From CADEFX01 sp963840425 (GTDB lineage Bacteria; Pseudomonadota; Alphaproteobacteria; Rhizobiales; Hyphomicrobiaceae), in contig CAWIYZ010000014.1 in assembly GCA_963840425.1 (NCBI GenBank), positions 242,962 to 306,961 of the forward strand: a stretch of DNA of 64,000 nt. Direction: 5' to 3'. Within the stretch, counting starts at the first letter, position 1; the number at the start of each line of letters is the position of its first letter. Positions 35,669 through 44,286 of this stretch are shown piece by piece. Under the pieces are notes generated by a model that saw only the letters and a list, made by a program, of their open reading frames with translations, searched no databases and had not been told where the DNA came from. The position numbers were made by a program, and so were the translations under genes.

Positions 35669-35917
35669 ATGAGTCACGGAGCCAGGCTCGCCTGCACCTT
35701 GATCGGCTTTGGCCTGATTGTTGCGGCCGCCACGCTCGGTAGCGGCGTCCGGGTTGGGAGTACGCTGGAGGTCCACTCCAGCAAAGACGATCACGCCAAC
35801 CGAATTTACAACAGGTCCGTGCGGGTCTGCCGGCATCTGTACCTGACCGGAATTGTGGAGCGGCGCACCGACGAAAACGCCGAGCCATCAGCTTGCACCT
35901 TCTTCGCACCAGGCTGA
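35669..35917 (+). CDS. Small single-span membrane or secreted protein, hypothetical
   Basis: An 82-residue frame beginning at an ATG preceded by AGGTGGGG. Residues 5-27 (LACTLIGFGLIVAAATLGSG) form one hydrophobic helix, followed by a polar domain with two cysteines (VRVCRHLYLTGI, SACTFF). It starts 32 bases after the methyltransferase/ATP-grasp gene. I do not recognise the family. The hydrophobic-then-polar layout and fair ribosome-binding site support a real gene. Confidence 0.5.
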   Translation: MSHGARLACTLIGFGLIVAAATLGSGVRVGSTLEVHSSKDDHANRIYNRSVRVCRHLYLTGIVERRTDENAEPSACTFFAPG

Positions 35918-36014
35918 CGCATAACCCGGCACAGGGGGTGCTTGACCGGTCCCCGGCGCGATGGTCTATCCGCGGATGCGCATGCAATCGATTCCCGCAA
36001 GGCCCAGCACCGCC

Positions 36015-37574
36015 ATGACGAGCAGCGGCCCCGATACCGTCCTCATCATCGACTTCGGCAGCCAGGTGACCCAGCTCATCGCGCGGCGCGTGCGCGAGCA
36101 GGGCGTCTACTCCGAGATCGTCCCCTTCAACCGTGCTGAAGAAGCGCTGGCGCGGCTCAAGCCCAAGGCCGTCATTCTCTCGGGAGGGCCAGCCTCCGTA
36201 ACGGCGGACAGCTCGCCGCGCGCATCGCAGGCGATCTTCGATGCCGGCCTCCCCGTTCTCTCAATCTGCTACGGCCAGCAGGCGACGGCCGTTCAGCTCG
36301 GCGGCGAGGTCGAGGGCGGGCACGCGGCGGAGTTCGGCCGCGCCGATGTCGAGATCAAGGAGAGGAGCGCGCTGTTCGATGGCGTGTGGGACGTGGGCAA
36401 ACGCTATCCCGTGTGGATGAGCCACGGCGACCGCGTTACGCGTCTGCCCACTGGATTCACAGTCAAGGCGACGAGCGAGAACGCACCGTTCGCGATCGCG
36501 ACCGATGAGCGCCGGCGCATCTATACAACGATGTTTCATCCCGAGGTGGTGCACACGCCCGACGGCGCACGCCTGATCGGCAACTTCGTGCGCAAGATCG
36601 CGGGCCTGCCCGGCGACTGGAGCATGAAGCATTTCCGCGACGCGGAGATCGCGCGCATCCGCGCGCAGGTCGGCAAGGCTCGCGTTATTTGCGGCCTGTC
36701 GGGCGGCGTCGACAGCGCGGTGGCTGCGGTGCTGATCCACGAGGCCATCGGCGAGCAGCTCACCTGCATCTTCGTCGATCATGGCCTGCTCAGGCTGAAT
36801 GAAGCGGCGGAGGTGGTGAAGCTCTTCCGAGAGCATTACAACATCCCGCTGATTCACGTAGATGCGAGCGACAAATTCCTCGGTGCGCTGGCGGGCGTCA
36901 CGGACCCCGAGACCAAGCGCAAGACCATCGGCGCACTGTTCATCGACGTGTTCGAGGCGGAGGCCAAGAAGATCGGCGGCGCCGAGTTCCTGGCGCAAGG
37001 CACGCTCTACCCCGACGTGATCGAGAGCGTGTCCTTCACCGGCGGGCCGTCGGTGACGATCAAGTCACACCACAACGTCGGCGGGCTGCCCGCGCGCATG
37101 AACCTGAAGCTGGTGGAGCCGCTGCGCGAGCTGTTCAAGGACGAGGTGCGCGCGCTCGGCCGCGAGCTGGGGCTGCCCGCGGCGTTCATCGGCCGGCACC
37201 CGTTCCCGGGGCCGGGCCTTGCCATTCGCTGCCCCGGCGAGGTGACGCGCGAGAAGCTCGACATCCTGCGCCAGGCCGACGCGATCTACCTGGAGGAGAT
37301 CCGCAAGGCCGGATTGTACGACCAGATCTGGCAGGCGTTCGCGGTGCTGCTTCCCGTTCGCACGGTGGGCGTGATGGGCGATGCGCGCACCTACGATCAC
37401 GTGTGCGCGCTGCGCGCCGTGACCTCGACCGACGGCATGACGGCCGACTACTTCCCGTTTCCGCACGACGTGCTGGGCCGCATCGCCACTCGCATCGTCA
37501 ATGAGGTGAAGGGCATCAACCGCGTCACGTACGACGTGACGAGCAAGCCGCCGGGGACGATCGAGTGGGAGTGA
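36015..37574 (+). CDS. guaA: GMP synthase (glutamine-hydrolysing)
   Basis: A 519-residue enzyme converting XMP to GMP with glutamine and ATP. The N-terminal class I glutaminase shows the nucleophile cysteine in LSICYGQQ and the His/Glu pair in TTMFHPEVVHTPDG. The PP-loop synthetase has VICGLSGGVDSAVAA near residue 225, and the C-terminal dimerisation domain ends SKPPGTIEWE, the conserved terminus. I chose the ATG at 36015, just before DTVLIIDFGSQVTQL; an in-frame ATG at 35961 would add 18 residues unlike the family. It is convergent with ogt, three bases apart. Confidence 0.97.
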   Translation: MTSSGPDTVLIIDFGSQVTQLIARRVREQGVYSEIVPFNRAEEALARLKPKAVILSGGPASVTADSSPRASQAIFDAGLPVLSICYGQQATAVQLGGEVEGGHAAEFGRADVEIKERSALFDGVWDVGKRYPVWMSHGDRVTRLPTGFTVKATSENAPFAIATDERRRIYTTMFHPEVVHTPDGARLIGNFVRKIAGLPGDWSMKHFRDAEIARIRAQVGKARVICGLSGGVDSAVAAVLIHEAIGEQLTCIFVDHGLLRLNEAAEVVKLFREHYNIPLIHVDASDKFLGALAGVTDPETKRKTIGALFIDVFEAEAKKIGGAEFLAQGTLYPDVIESVSFTGGPSVTIKSHHNVGGLPARMNLKLVEPLRELFKDEVRALGRELGLPAAFIGRHPFPGPGLAIRCPGEVTREKLDILRQADAIYLEEIRKAGLYDQIWQAFAVLLPVRTVGVMGDARTYDHVCALRAVTSTDGMTADYFPFPHDVLGRIATRIVNEVKGINRVTYDVTSKPPGTIEWE

Positions 37575-37577
37575 TGC

Positions 37578-38141
37578 CTACAGCTCCAGCGCCCCCTGTG
37601 CCGATGGCGGCGGGCCGAGGCGGATGCCTTCCAGCTCCAGCATGCGGATCTTCGAGGTCGCGCCGCCCGGCGCTGAAAAGCCACCGACCTTGCCGCCGGC
37701 CGCCAAGACGCGGTGGCATGGGATGATCAGCGGCACCGGATTTTTCGCCATGGCTTGGCCGACGTCGCGCGCGGCTTCTGGACCGGCGCCCAATTCCTTC
37801 GCCACTGCGCCATACGTGGTGGTGCTGCCCCAGCCGACGCGCCGCACGGCCGCGTAAATGCGCTGGAAAAGCTCGTCCTGCGCGCCGAGGTCGAGGCGAA
37901 GATCGGAAAAATCCGTCCTCTCGCCCGCGAAGTATCGTTTGGCGGCGGCGATGGCGTCGCTCACGGCCAATGGAGGTGTGCCGGGCTCTGCGTCCGGCAG
38001 CTTGCGCCGCAGGTTGCGCTCGGTCGCCTCGGCGGTGCGCGCCGGCAACTGGAAGCGCGTGATGCCAGCGCCATTCCAGGCGATGCCGCAGAAGCCGCTC
38101 GCGGTCTCGAAGACGTGATAGTGGTGCGTTGCCTGGCTCAT
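37578..38141 (-). CDS. ogt: Methylated-DNA--protein-cysteine S-methyltransferase
   Basis: A 187-residue suicide DNA-repair protein removing alkyl groups from O6-alkylguanine. The acceptor is C142 in the PCHRV motif (PLIIPCHRVLAAGGKVGGF). The helix-turn-helix DNA-recognition region YGAVAKELGAGPEAARDVGQAMAKNP precedes it. The N-terminal domain (residues 1-85) is the usual RNase-H-like lobe; there is no Ada N-terminal metal domain. It is convergent with guaA and lies alone. Confidence 0.95.
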   Translation of the reverse strand: MSQATHHYHVFETASGFCGIAWNGAGITRFQLPARTAEATERNLRRKLPDAEPGTPPLAVSDAIAAAKRYFAGERTDFSDLRLDLGAQDELFQRIYAAVRRVGWGSTTTYGAVAKELGAGPEAARDVGQAMAKNPVPLIIPCHRVLAAGGKVGGFSAPGGATSKIRMLELEGIRLGPPPSAQGALEL

Positions 38142-38263
38142 GGCAGGACTCCCGCGTTTCGATCACTCGTGAAGATCGTGCCGCGAACGCTAAAACTCAA
38201 CCCGATTCCTGCGACCGAGTGGAGTGGGCTGACCCGTTTGTTGCGCACGGTTCCACCATCCCA

Positions 38264-38650
38264 TCACGCAATCTTGGCGCCGCGATCAGCCAGAAGCTCG
38301 CGCAGCGCCGAGCGATGGCATCGGGCCTCGTCCTCGCAGTAGCAGCCGACCGAGAAATTCGCATCCCGCGACAGGGCGGCGAGAAGATCGAGGGCGCGGC
38401 TCGGCATCGGCTCCTTCATTTCAGCGCGGAAAGAGCGAAGGAAGGCGGCCCGCTCCTTGGGGGTCGCCGCCGCCCTCCCCTGCGACATGAGCTCGAGACT
38501 GGGCGCCAGCTCGGGATACCAGACGTCGAACCAGTTCTCGGCCGCATAGCGCTCCTTGCGAATGCCGCGCGGTGGACGCCGCACAGTGCCGATGCGTAGC
38601 CCTTCCTGCGGGTGCCGGGGCGTGCCGAGACGAACGATGCGCAGGGTCAT
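38264..38650 (-). CDS. DUF488 domain-containing protein
   Basis: A 128-residue protein. The family motifs are clear: IVRLGTPRHPQEGLRIGTVRRPPRGI at the start, then WFDVWYPELAPS, and the C-terminal CYCEDEARCHRSALRELLADRG with a conserved C-x-C/H arrangement that may bind metal or act in redox chemistry. The function is unknown. The ATG at 38650 begins the family domain; an upstream ATG at 38686 is possible. Confidence 0.85.
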   Translation of the reverse strand: MTLRIVRLGTPRHPQEGLRIGTVRRPPRGIRKERYAAENWFDVWYPELAPSLELMSQGRAAATPKERAAFLRSFRAEMKEPMPSRALDLLAALSRDANFSVGCYCEDEARCHRSALRELLADRGAKIA

Positions 38651-38797
38651 GAAGCGGGCACCGGCAATCGAACAAACCGACGCCATGCTAGCACCTACCC
38701 GACGCGCGTTGAATGGGTGGTTCAGATTCCGTACCAACTGGCAGCAGCGCACGCCGGTGCTATGCTCGAGGATCAACGCAAAGCAGCAGGAGACATG

Positions 38798-39166
38798 ATG
38801 GCGAAGGCCAAGTCCGTCACGATCTACGGCATCAAAAACTGCGACACCATGAAGAAGGCGCGGGCCTGGCTCGATGCGCATGGCGTCGCATATGCGTTCC
38901 ACGACTACAAGGCGGCGGGGATAGAGCGCGGCGTGCTCGAGGGCTGGGCGCATGAAACCGGGTGGGACACGCTGCTCAACCGCGCGGGAACAACATTCCG
39001 CAAGCTGCCCGACAAAGACAAGGAAGGGATCACCGACAAGAAAGCCATCGCGCTGATGCTCGCCCAGCCGTCGCTGATCAAGCGGCCCGTGCTCGATGTC
39101 GGCGGCAAGCTGCTCGTGGGCTTCAGGCCGGAGCAGTACGAGAGCGTTCTCGGTGCAACCAAATAA
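38798..39166 (+). CDS. ArsC/Spx-family thioredoxin-fold protein (YffB-like)
   Basis: A 122-residue arsenate-reductase-like protein. The single N-terminal cysteine C15 lies in YGIKNCDTMKKARAWLD, the YffB/Spx pattern, and TFRKLPDKDKEGI with SLIKRPVLDVGGKLLVGF completes the fold. The arsenate-binding arginine set of true ArsC is not obvious, so a thiol-redox role is likelier than arsenate reduction. Two ATGs occur at 38795 and 38798; AGGAG is five bases from the second, which I use. No ars genes are near. Confidence 0.88.
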   Translation: MAKAKSVTIYGIKNCDTMKKARAWLDAHGVAYAFHDYKAAGIERGVLEGWAHETGWDTLLNRAGTTFRKLPDKDKEGITDKKAIALMLAQPSLIKRPVLDVGGKLLVGFRPEQYESVLGATK

Positions 39167-39188
39167 GACGCGGGCACGGAGTGTCCCC

Positions 39189-40727
39189 TCACCGCCTCCG
39201 CATCAGGAGTATGAGCGGCAATGTCGTGGCGCAGGCGGCAGTAAAGAGGCCGAACGCGTTCAAATATCCGATCATGGCGGACTGGCGCGCGATCTCACGC
39301 GAGACGCGGGCAAGACCGCCGAGTGTTTCCATATCCCAGGCGCCGGTCGATTGCGGTGCGCCCATCACCTTGTTGAAGGGCGAGATGAACTCGACCATGC
39401 GGCCATAGTTGCCGGTGGTGGAGCGTACGATCTCGGCCACGCACACCGAGATGAAGAAGCTGGAGCCCAGATTGCGCAGCAGGTGGTAGACCGCCGTCGC
39501 CTCGGCCATGTCCTCGTTGGAGACGGTAGAAAAGGTGGTGGTGGTCAGCGGCACCCAGATGAAGCCGATGGCAAGGCCCTGCAGGGCGGCATTGGCCATC
39601 AGGTCGCGCGCGGTGACGTTGAGATCGATATGCATCAGCCACAGGCCGGCGCCCAGCAGCATGCCGAAGCCGACCGACATGGTGAAGCGCGGCTCCATGC
39701 GGGCGGCGATGCCGGCGAGCAGGAAGCCGAGGCCGCCGCCAACGCCGCGCGCCGCCACGACCATGCCGACGAGCGAGTCCGGATAACCGGCATAGGTCGT
39801 GAGCAGGGGCGGCAGCAGCACCATGGGCGTGAAATTGAGCATGCCGTAGATGGTCACCAGCAGCAGGCCGATGGAATAGTTGCGATTGAGCAGCAGCCGC
39901 GGATTGAGGAAAGGCTTGTCCACCGTCAGGCAGTGCACGGCGAACACCCAGAAGGCCAGGACAGCAATGATGATCTCGACGATGATCTCGTTCGACTCGA
40001 GCCAGTCCAGCCGCTGACCGCGCGACAGCACGAGCTGCATGGCGGCGAGCGCCGTCGACAGCGCCAGGAAACCGACCCAGTCGAGGCTGATGCGATTGCG
40101 GGGCGCGTCCGGCAGAAGCGACAGACGCAGGCCGGCAACGGAAAGCACTCCGACGGGCACAAGACAGTAGAACGCCCAGCGCCAGGTGTAGAGCTCGGCC
40201 ATGAGGCCGCCGAGGCTCGGACCGATGACCGGACCGATGACCACGCCGATGCCATAGAAGGACAGGACGAACCCGTGCCGCGACTTGGGAAACGACTCCA
40301 GAAGAATCGACTGGGCGAGCGGAGTGGTCGGCGCGCCGAAGGCACCTTGCGCGATGCGCCAGAAAATGAGCGCCTCCAGGCTGTCGGCAATCGCACACAT
40401 GAAGGTGGCGAGCGTGAAGCCCGCCATGCACCAGACCATGGTGCCGCGCTGACCGAAACGCGCAGCCAGCCAGCCGGTCATCGGAGTGACGATGGCGGTG
40501 GCCAGGATGTTGAAGGTCATCGACCAGGCGATCTCGTCGGGGGTCGCGGAGAAAGACCCCTGCATCTGCGGCAAGATGGTCGAGACGACGAGCAGCGTTG
40601 TGCCGTAGAGCGTCGTGGCCAGGATGACACTGACGAGAATGGACGCGCGGCGGAGCGGGCTCAGGCCGGCGCCGGAGGTCCCAGTCCTGTCAATATCCGC
40701 GGTGCCGCTCGACGATTGGGAGGCCAT
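39189..40727 (-). CDS. EmrB/QacA-type MFS drug efflux permease (DHA2 family)
   Basis: A 512-residue membrane protein with 14 predicted helices. The sequence LYGTTLLVVSTILPQMQGSF, then AWSMTFNILATAIVTPMTGWLAARFGQR is motif A of the 14-helix drug exporters, and SFYGIGVVIGPVIGPSLGGLM is motif C, typical of antiporters. No membrane-fusion partner gene (EmrA) or regulator is adjacent. The substrate cannot be inferred. It is convergent with the ArsC-like gene, 22 bases apart. Confidence 0.93.
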   Translation of the reverse strand: MASQSSSGTADIDRTGTSGAGLSPLRRASILVSVILATTLYGTTLLVVSTILPQMQGSFSATPDEIAWSMTFNILATAIVTPMTGWLAARFGQRGTMVWCMAGFTLATFMCAIADSLEALIFWRIAQGAFGAPTTPLAQSILLESFPKSRHGFVLSFYGIGVVIGPVIGPSLGGLMAELYTWRWAFYCLVPVGVLSVAGLRLSLLPDAPRNRISLDWVGFLALSTALAAMQLVLSRGQRLDWLESNEIIVEIIIAVLAFWVFAVHCLTVDKPFLNPRLLLNRNYSIGLLLVTIYGMLNFTPMVLLPPLLTTYAGYPDSLVGMVVAARGVGGGLGFLLAGIAARMEPRFTMSVGFGMLLGAGLWLMHIDLNVTARDLMANAALQGLAIGFIWVPLTTTTFSTVSNEDMAEATAVYHLLRNLGSSFFISVCVAEIVRSTTGNYGRMVEFISPFNKVMGAPQSTGAWDMETLGGLARVSREIARQSAMIGYLNAFGLFTAACATTLPLILLMRRR

Positions 40728-40833
40728 GCTTTCGCTGCTGGCTCGATAACGTAGTCATGGTTTCCAGCAGTCGAACGCGGCGGTCAAGTGCTCGAAAGTA
40801 TGGGCAGACGTGCGTGGCCGTGAGCAGAGACCG

Positions 40834-42070
40834 CTATGGCATCTGGCGCAGGCGGGCGAGGACTTTGAGGCCGGCGTAGCCGTCGGCAGGGTCGATTCCA
40901 ACCTTGCGCTGGAAGTCGCGCACGGCAACCATGGTGTCGCGGCCGACGCGGCCATCGGCGCCACCCGTGTTGAAGCCTTGGGCGGTGAGCCGGCGCTGGA
41001 TCTCCTGCAATTCGGCCAGCGTCGGTGCGCGCTCGCCGCCGGGAAATTGCTGCACGAACGGCCCATCGCCGCGAATGCGATCGCCGAGATGGACGATGGC
41101 CAGCGCGTAAGCGGCGGCCGGATTGTAGGACTTCACGGCATCGAAGTTGCGGGTGACGAGCAGCATCGGACCGCCGGGGACGGGTTGCCACAGCCGCGCC
41201 TGCTCATGCGAGCGCGGGAATGCCTTGCCATCGGCGCGCGTGAGCCCGAGCTTGCGTGGCGAAGGCTGCCATCGTGCGTGCGCCAGCGGCCCGCGCATTC
41301 CTTCCCGCCGGCATGCGCACCTCGCAGCCCCAGCTCTCGCCGCGGCGATACTTGCCTCGCTCGACGAGATAGCGCGCTGTGCCGGCGAGCGCATCGTCGG
41401 GTGGACCGAATGGCCAGATGCGGCCGTCGCGGTTGAAGTCGACGCCCATGTTGAGCCATACCTCAGGCATCCACTGCGTGTGGCCCATGGCGCCAGCCCA
41501 CGAGCCGATCATCTCGTCCGGCTTGGCCCAGCCGCGCTCGACAATGATGAGGGCGTTGAGAAGCTCCTGCTGCCAGTAGCCGCGCCGGCGCGGCTCGCCC
41601 CAGGCCAGCGCGGCGAGCGCCGGCAGCACTGGCCGCATGTGCTTGGGATTCTCGACGACGTCACCGAACGCCGACTCCATGCCCCACAAGCCGAGCATGA
41701 CATAGCGGTCAACGCCGTAAGTGCTCTCGATACGTTCGAGCAGAGGTGCGTACTGGCGCGCCCGCTCCTTGCCGGTGGCGATGCGCCAATCGGAGACGCG
41801 GCGGTTCAGGTATTGCCACACAGCCTCGCGAAACTCGGGCTGCGCGCGGTCGAGGGCGTAAACGGATGTGTCCGGCTTGATCGCGCCCATGACGCGATCG
41901 TAGGTCGCCTCCGAGATGCCACGAGCCCGGGCGCGGGCGCGGAAGGCCTGCGACCAGTCGGCGAAGCTGGTGGCCGCAGTCTGGGCAAGCGGCGATCGGC
42001 CGTTGGCGAAGGCCAGGGCGGCGCCCAAACCCGCGGTCAGGACAAATCGGCGTGTGATCGCATCGGTCAT
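40834..42070 (-). pseudogene. Lytic murein transglycosylase (MltB-type with PG-binding domain), one apparent frameshift
   Basis: A peptidoglycan-cleaving enzyme of about 410 residues after repair. The ATG at 42070 starts a Tat-like signal (TRRFVLTAGLGAALAFA). The SLT_2 catalytic domain contains the glutamate of YVMLGLWGMESAFGD and AMGHTQWMPEVWLNMGVDFN. The frame changes near 41283-41307, between GESWGCEVRMPAG and LGLTRADGKAFPRS, as if one extra base were present in a G-run. The C-terminal part ends in a peptidoglycan-binding domain (GGADGRVGRDTMVAVRDFQR). Its start overlaps the stop of the upstream AraC gene (ATGA). Sequence error and true decay are both possible. Confidence 0.82.
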
Positions 42071-42971
42071 GCGCCAGCCTTCGCGTTGGCTCCTGCCGTT
42101 TGCGGTAACGGCGCAAGCATCGTCAGCCAGCGGCCGGGCGAGACGCCGTAAGCGCGCTTGAACTGCCGCGTCATGTGGCTTTGATCGGCAAAACCGCTCG
42201 CGACGGCCGCCTCTGCCAGCGATGCGCCGGCGATGAGACGCCGCCTTGCGCGATCGAGACGGCGCATCGTCAAGTACCGATAGGGGCTCGTGCCGTAACA
42301 GGCCCGAAACTGTCGCGCCAACGCATAACGGTTGAGCCCCGTGACCGTCTCGAGCTCGTGCGAGCCAATCGAGCGCCCTGCGTGCACCCCCAGGTAGTCG
42401 CGCGCTGCTGCGACGGCGCGACGATGCGGGGAGTGATCTCTGGCGGCCGGCATGGAACGATCGAGCGCACAGAGCGCCTCGGCAAGACCAACGATGAACT
42501 GATCGCGTGCCAGATCCTCGAGCGGACATTCCAGAGCCCTCGAGCGCGAACACAAGGACGCCGCGCAGCCGTGTGCTGTCGAGGACGGCCTCACCCACGA
42601 ACGGCAGTACACCACGAGCGCTACCAATCGCTGCTTGAATGAGGGCCGGCTCGATATAGGCCATGCGGTAGCGGAAGCCGGCGTCCGATTCCAGCCCGCC
42701 CATCATGCATCTCGTCGGGGTGCAGCACGACGACCTGCCCGCGCAGGCTGCGAAGGGTAGCGCCGCGATACTCGAACTCCTGAATACCTGCCAGGGTCAG
42801 TCCAACGGCATAGACGTCGTGCCGGTGCGGATCATAGCCGTGCGCAGCGAAGCTGGCTTCCAGGCGCTCCAGCCCAGGTTGCAGCGGCGCCAAGCTGATC
42901 CAGTCGCGCACTCCGGCCCCGCACGATCGTTCAAGACCGGCCGGGCCATCCTGATGCACCAATCGACGCAT
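42067..42971 (-). pseudogene. AraC family transcriptional regulator, two apparent frameshifts
   Basis: An AraC regulator of about 300 residues after repair. The N-terminal cupin-like sensor (HGYDPHRHDVYAVGLTLAGI, VVVLHPDEMHDGRAG) is in one frame. The middle (SDAGFRYRMAYIEPALIQAA to RGVLVFALE) is in a second frame. The helix-turn-helix pair (SHELETVTGLNRYALARQFR, AVASGFADQSHMTRQFKRAYG) is in a third. Shifts lie near 42690-42702 and 42537-42545; each fits one extra base in a G-run. The start at 42971 is the likelier of two ATGs (the other is 42992). It is divergent from the LysE exporter gene, 50 bases apart, so it probably controls that gene. Confidence 0.8.
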
Positions 42972-43021
42972 CGCGCATGCATAGCAGAACAAGTGCCGCC
43001 CTGCCCGCGGAGGATTGTCCC

Positions 43022-43615
43022 ATGAAAGACCTGCCTGGTTTCCTGCTGGCAGGCATTGCCCTGACCGGCAGCCCTGGCCCGGCTACACTCGGTCTGGCCG
43101 CGGCTGGTGCGGCATTCGGCATCCGCCGCAGTCTTGGCCTATTCGGCGGAATCCTGATCGGCGTGATGATTGTGATGATGGTGACGGCCAGCGGCTTGAC
43201 AGGACTCCTCCTGGCGCAGCCGGGCCTGGGTCCTCTCGTCAGCCTGCTTGCCGTCGGATACATGCTGTATCTGGCCTATCGCATCGCCACAGCACCGCTG
43301 GCGGGCGTCAACGGGCAACAAACGAGCCCACCGGGATTCGTGCCTGGCCTGTTCCTCGGCTTCGGCAATCCGAAGGCCTATGCGGCCATGGCCGCGCTCT
43401 ACTCCGGGTTCGTCCTGGTGGAAGACCATGCGCTTGCCGATGCGGCAGCAAAGACCGCAACGCTCGTGGTAATTATGCTCGCCGTCGACTGGGCGTGGCT
43501 GCTGATCGGCTCGGCCCTGACCCGTGCCTTGCGCGATCCGATCATGGGCCGCATCATCAACGTGACGTTCGCTGTGTTGCTCGTCGTCTCGGTTGCGCTA
43601 GCGTTCGCGATGTAG
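43022..43615 (+). CDS. LysE family amino-acid/metabolite exporter
   Basis: A 197-residue membrane protein with six predicted helices. The N-terminal GIALTGSPGPATLGLAAAGAAFG is the LysE/RhtB signature, and GLFLGFGNPKAYAAMAALY is the conserved loop. It exports an amino acid or similar compound. The ATG at 43022 has GGAGGA ten bases upstream. A divergent AraC regulator gene, now apparently frameshifted, adjoins it and is its likely regulator. Just after the stop, the bases TAGAGCAAGATCTGATC resemble half of a Rhizobiales palindromic element. Confidence 0.92.
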   Translation: MKDLPGFLLAGIALTGSPGPATLGLAAAGAAFGIRRSLGLFGGILIGVMIVMMVTASGLTGLLLAQPGLGPLVSLLAVGYMLYLAYRIATAPLAGVNGQQTSPPGFVPGLFLGFGNPKAYAAMAALYSGFVLVEDHALADAAAKTATLVVIMLAVDWAWLLIGSALTRALRDPIMGRIINVTFAVLLVVSVALAFAM

Positions 43616-43740
43616 AGCAAGATCTGATCAAACGAAGCCCTGTCAGACCTTCTCTCTCTGGTTCGTGCATGACCCGTATCAAGCGTGGACTTCGCGCTGT
43701 AAACTACCTGCGCCATATGCAGAATTTTTTTGGGGACACC

Positions 43741-44169
43741 ATGCGCGGCAGTTGTCTTTGTGGAGAGGTGGTGTTTCAGATCAGCGGTGCTCTTCCCCAG
43801 ATCTATCAGTGCCACTGCTCGCTTTGCCGAAAACAAGGAGGCTCTTCCTCCAATTCAGCAATCATAATACAGGCTCAGAATTTTCGGTGGGTTGCTGGAC
43901 AACAGCAGATCTCGTCCTACGAGAGATCAACGGGCTTTCGTTCCGACTTTTGTTCGCAATGCGGTTCTCCGGTGCCGAACGTTCTCAGAGCTACCGCGTA
44001 CTATTGGGTTCCTGTAGGTCTACTCGATGGGGAGCCGCACCTCGAGATTGGAGCGCATCTGTTTGTCGGCTCCAAGGCTTCCTGGGACAATATTACTTCC
44101 GAAAGCCTGCAGTTTGAAACTATGCCTGAGCTATCCGAGTTGATGGAACTCCTGCACTCCGGAAGCTGA
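43741..44169 (+). CDS. GFA (glutathione-dependent formaldehyde-activating/CENP-V-type) family protein
   Basis: A 142-residue zinc-binding protein. Cysteines follow the GFA pattern: CLCGEVVF at the start, CHCSLCRKQGG near 25, and FCSQCGSPVPN near 72. Members are probably thiol-dependent enzymes; despite the name most do not act on formaldehyde. The gene stands alone with codons and bases visibly more AT-rich than its neighbours, which suggests recent gain. I chose the ATG at 43741 (after GGGGA); an upstream in-frame ATG at 43717 is possible. Confidence 0.85.
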   Translation: MRGSCLCGEVVFQISGALPQIYQCHCSLCRKQGGSSSNSAIIIQAQNFRWVAGQQQISSYERSTGFRSDFCSQCGSPVPNVLRATAYYWVPVGLLDGEPHLEIGAHLFVGSKASWDNITSESLQFETMPELSELMELLHSGS

Positions 44170-44286
44170 GGAAGCCTTCTCTCGCTAGAATCTTGCCAAG
44201 TCGGTCGATCGCGCTCTGGTGTCCTGATCGTGAAATTCGCCTCATTGTGCGGCGGGCTCGGCACGAATTTCGCGATCTGAGGGACA

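Noticed and set aside
33573..35987. 804-codon open frame on the minus strand
   Set aside because: It lies antisense to the methyltransferase/ATP-grasp gene, has Arg/His-rich low-complexity translation and no motifs; a by-product of high GC.
39096..40754. 552-codon open frame on the plus strand
   Set aside because: Antisense to the MFS exporter; the His/Gln/Arg-rich translation is typical of an antisense shadow.
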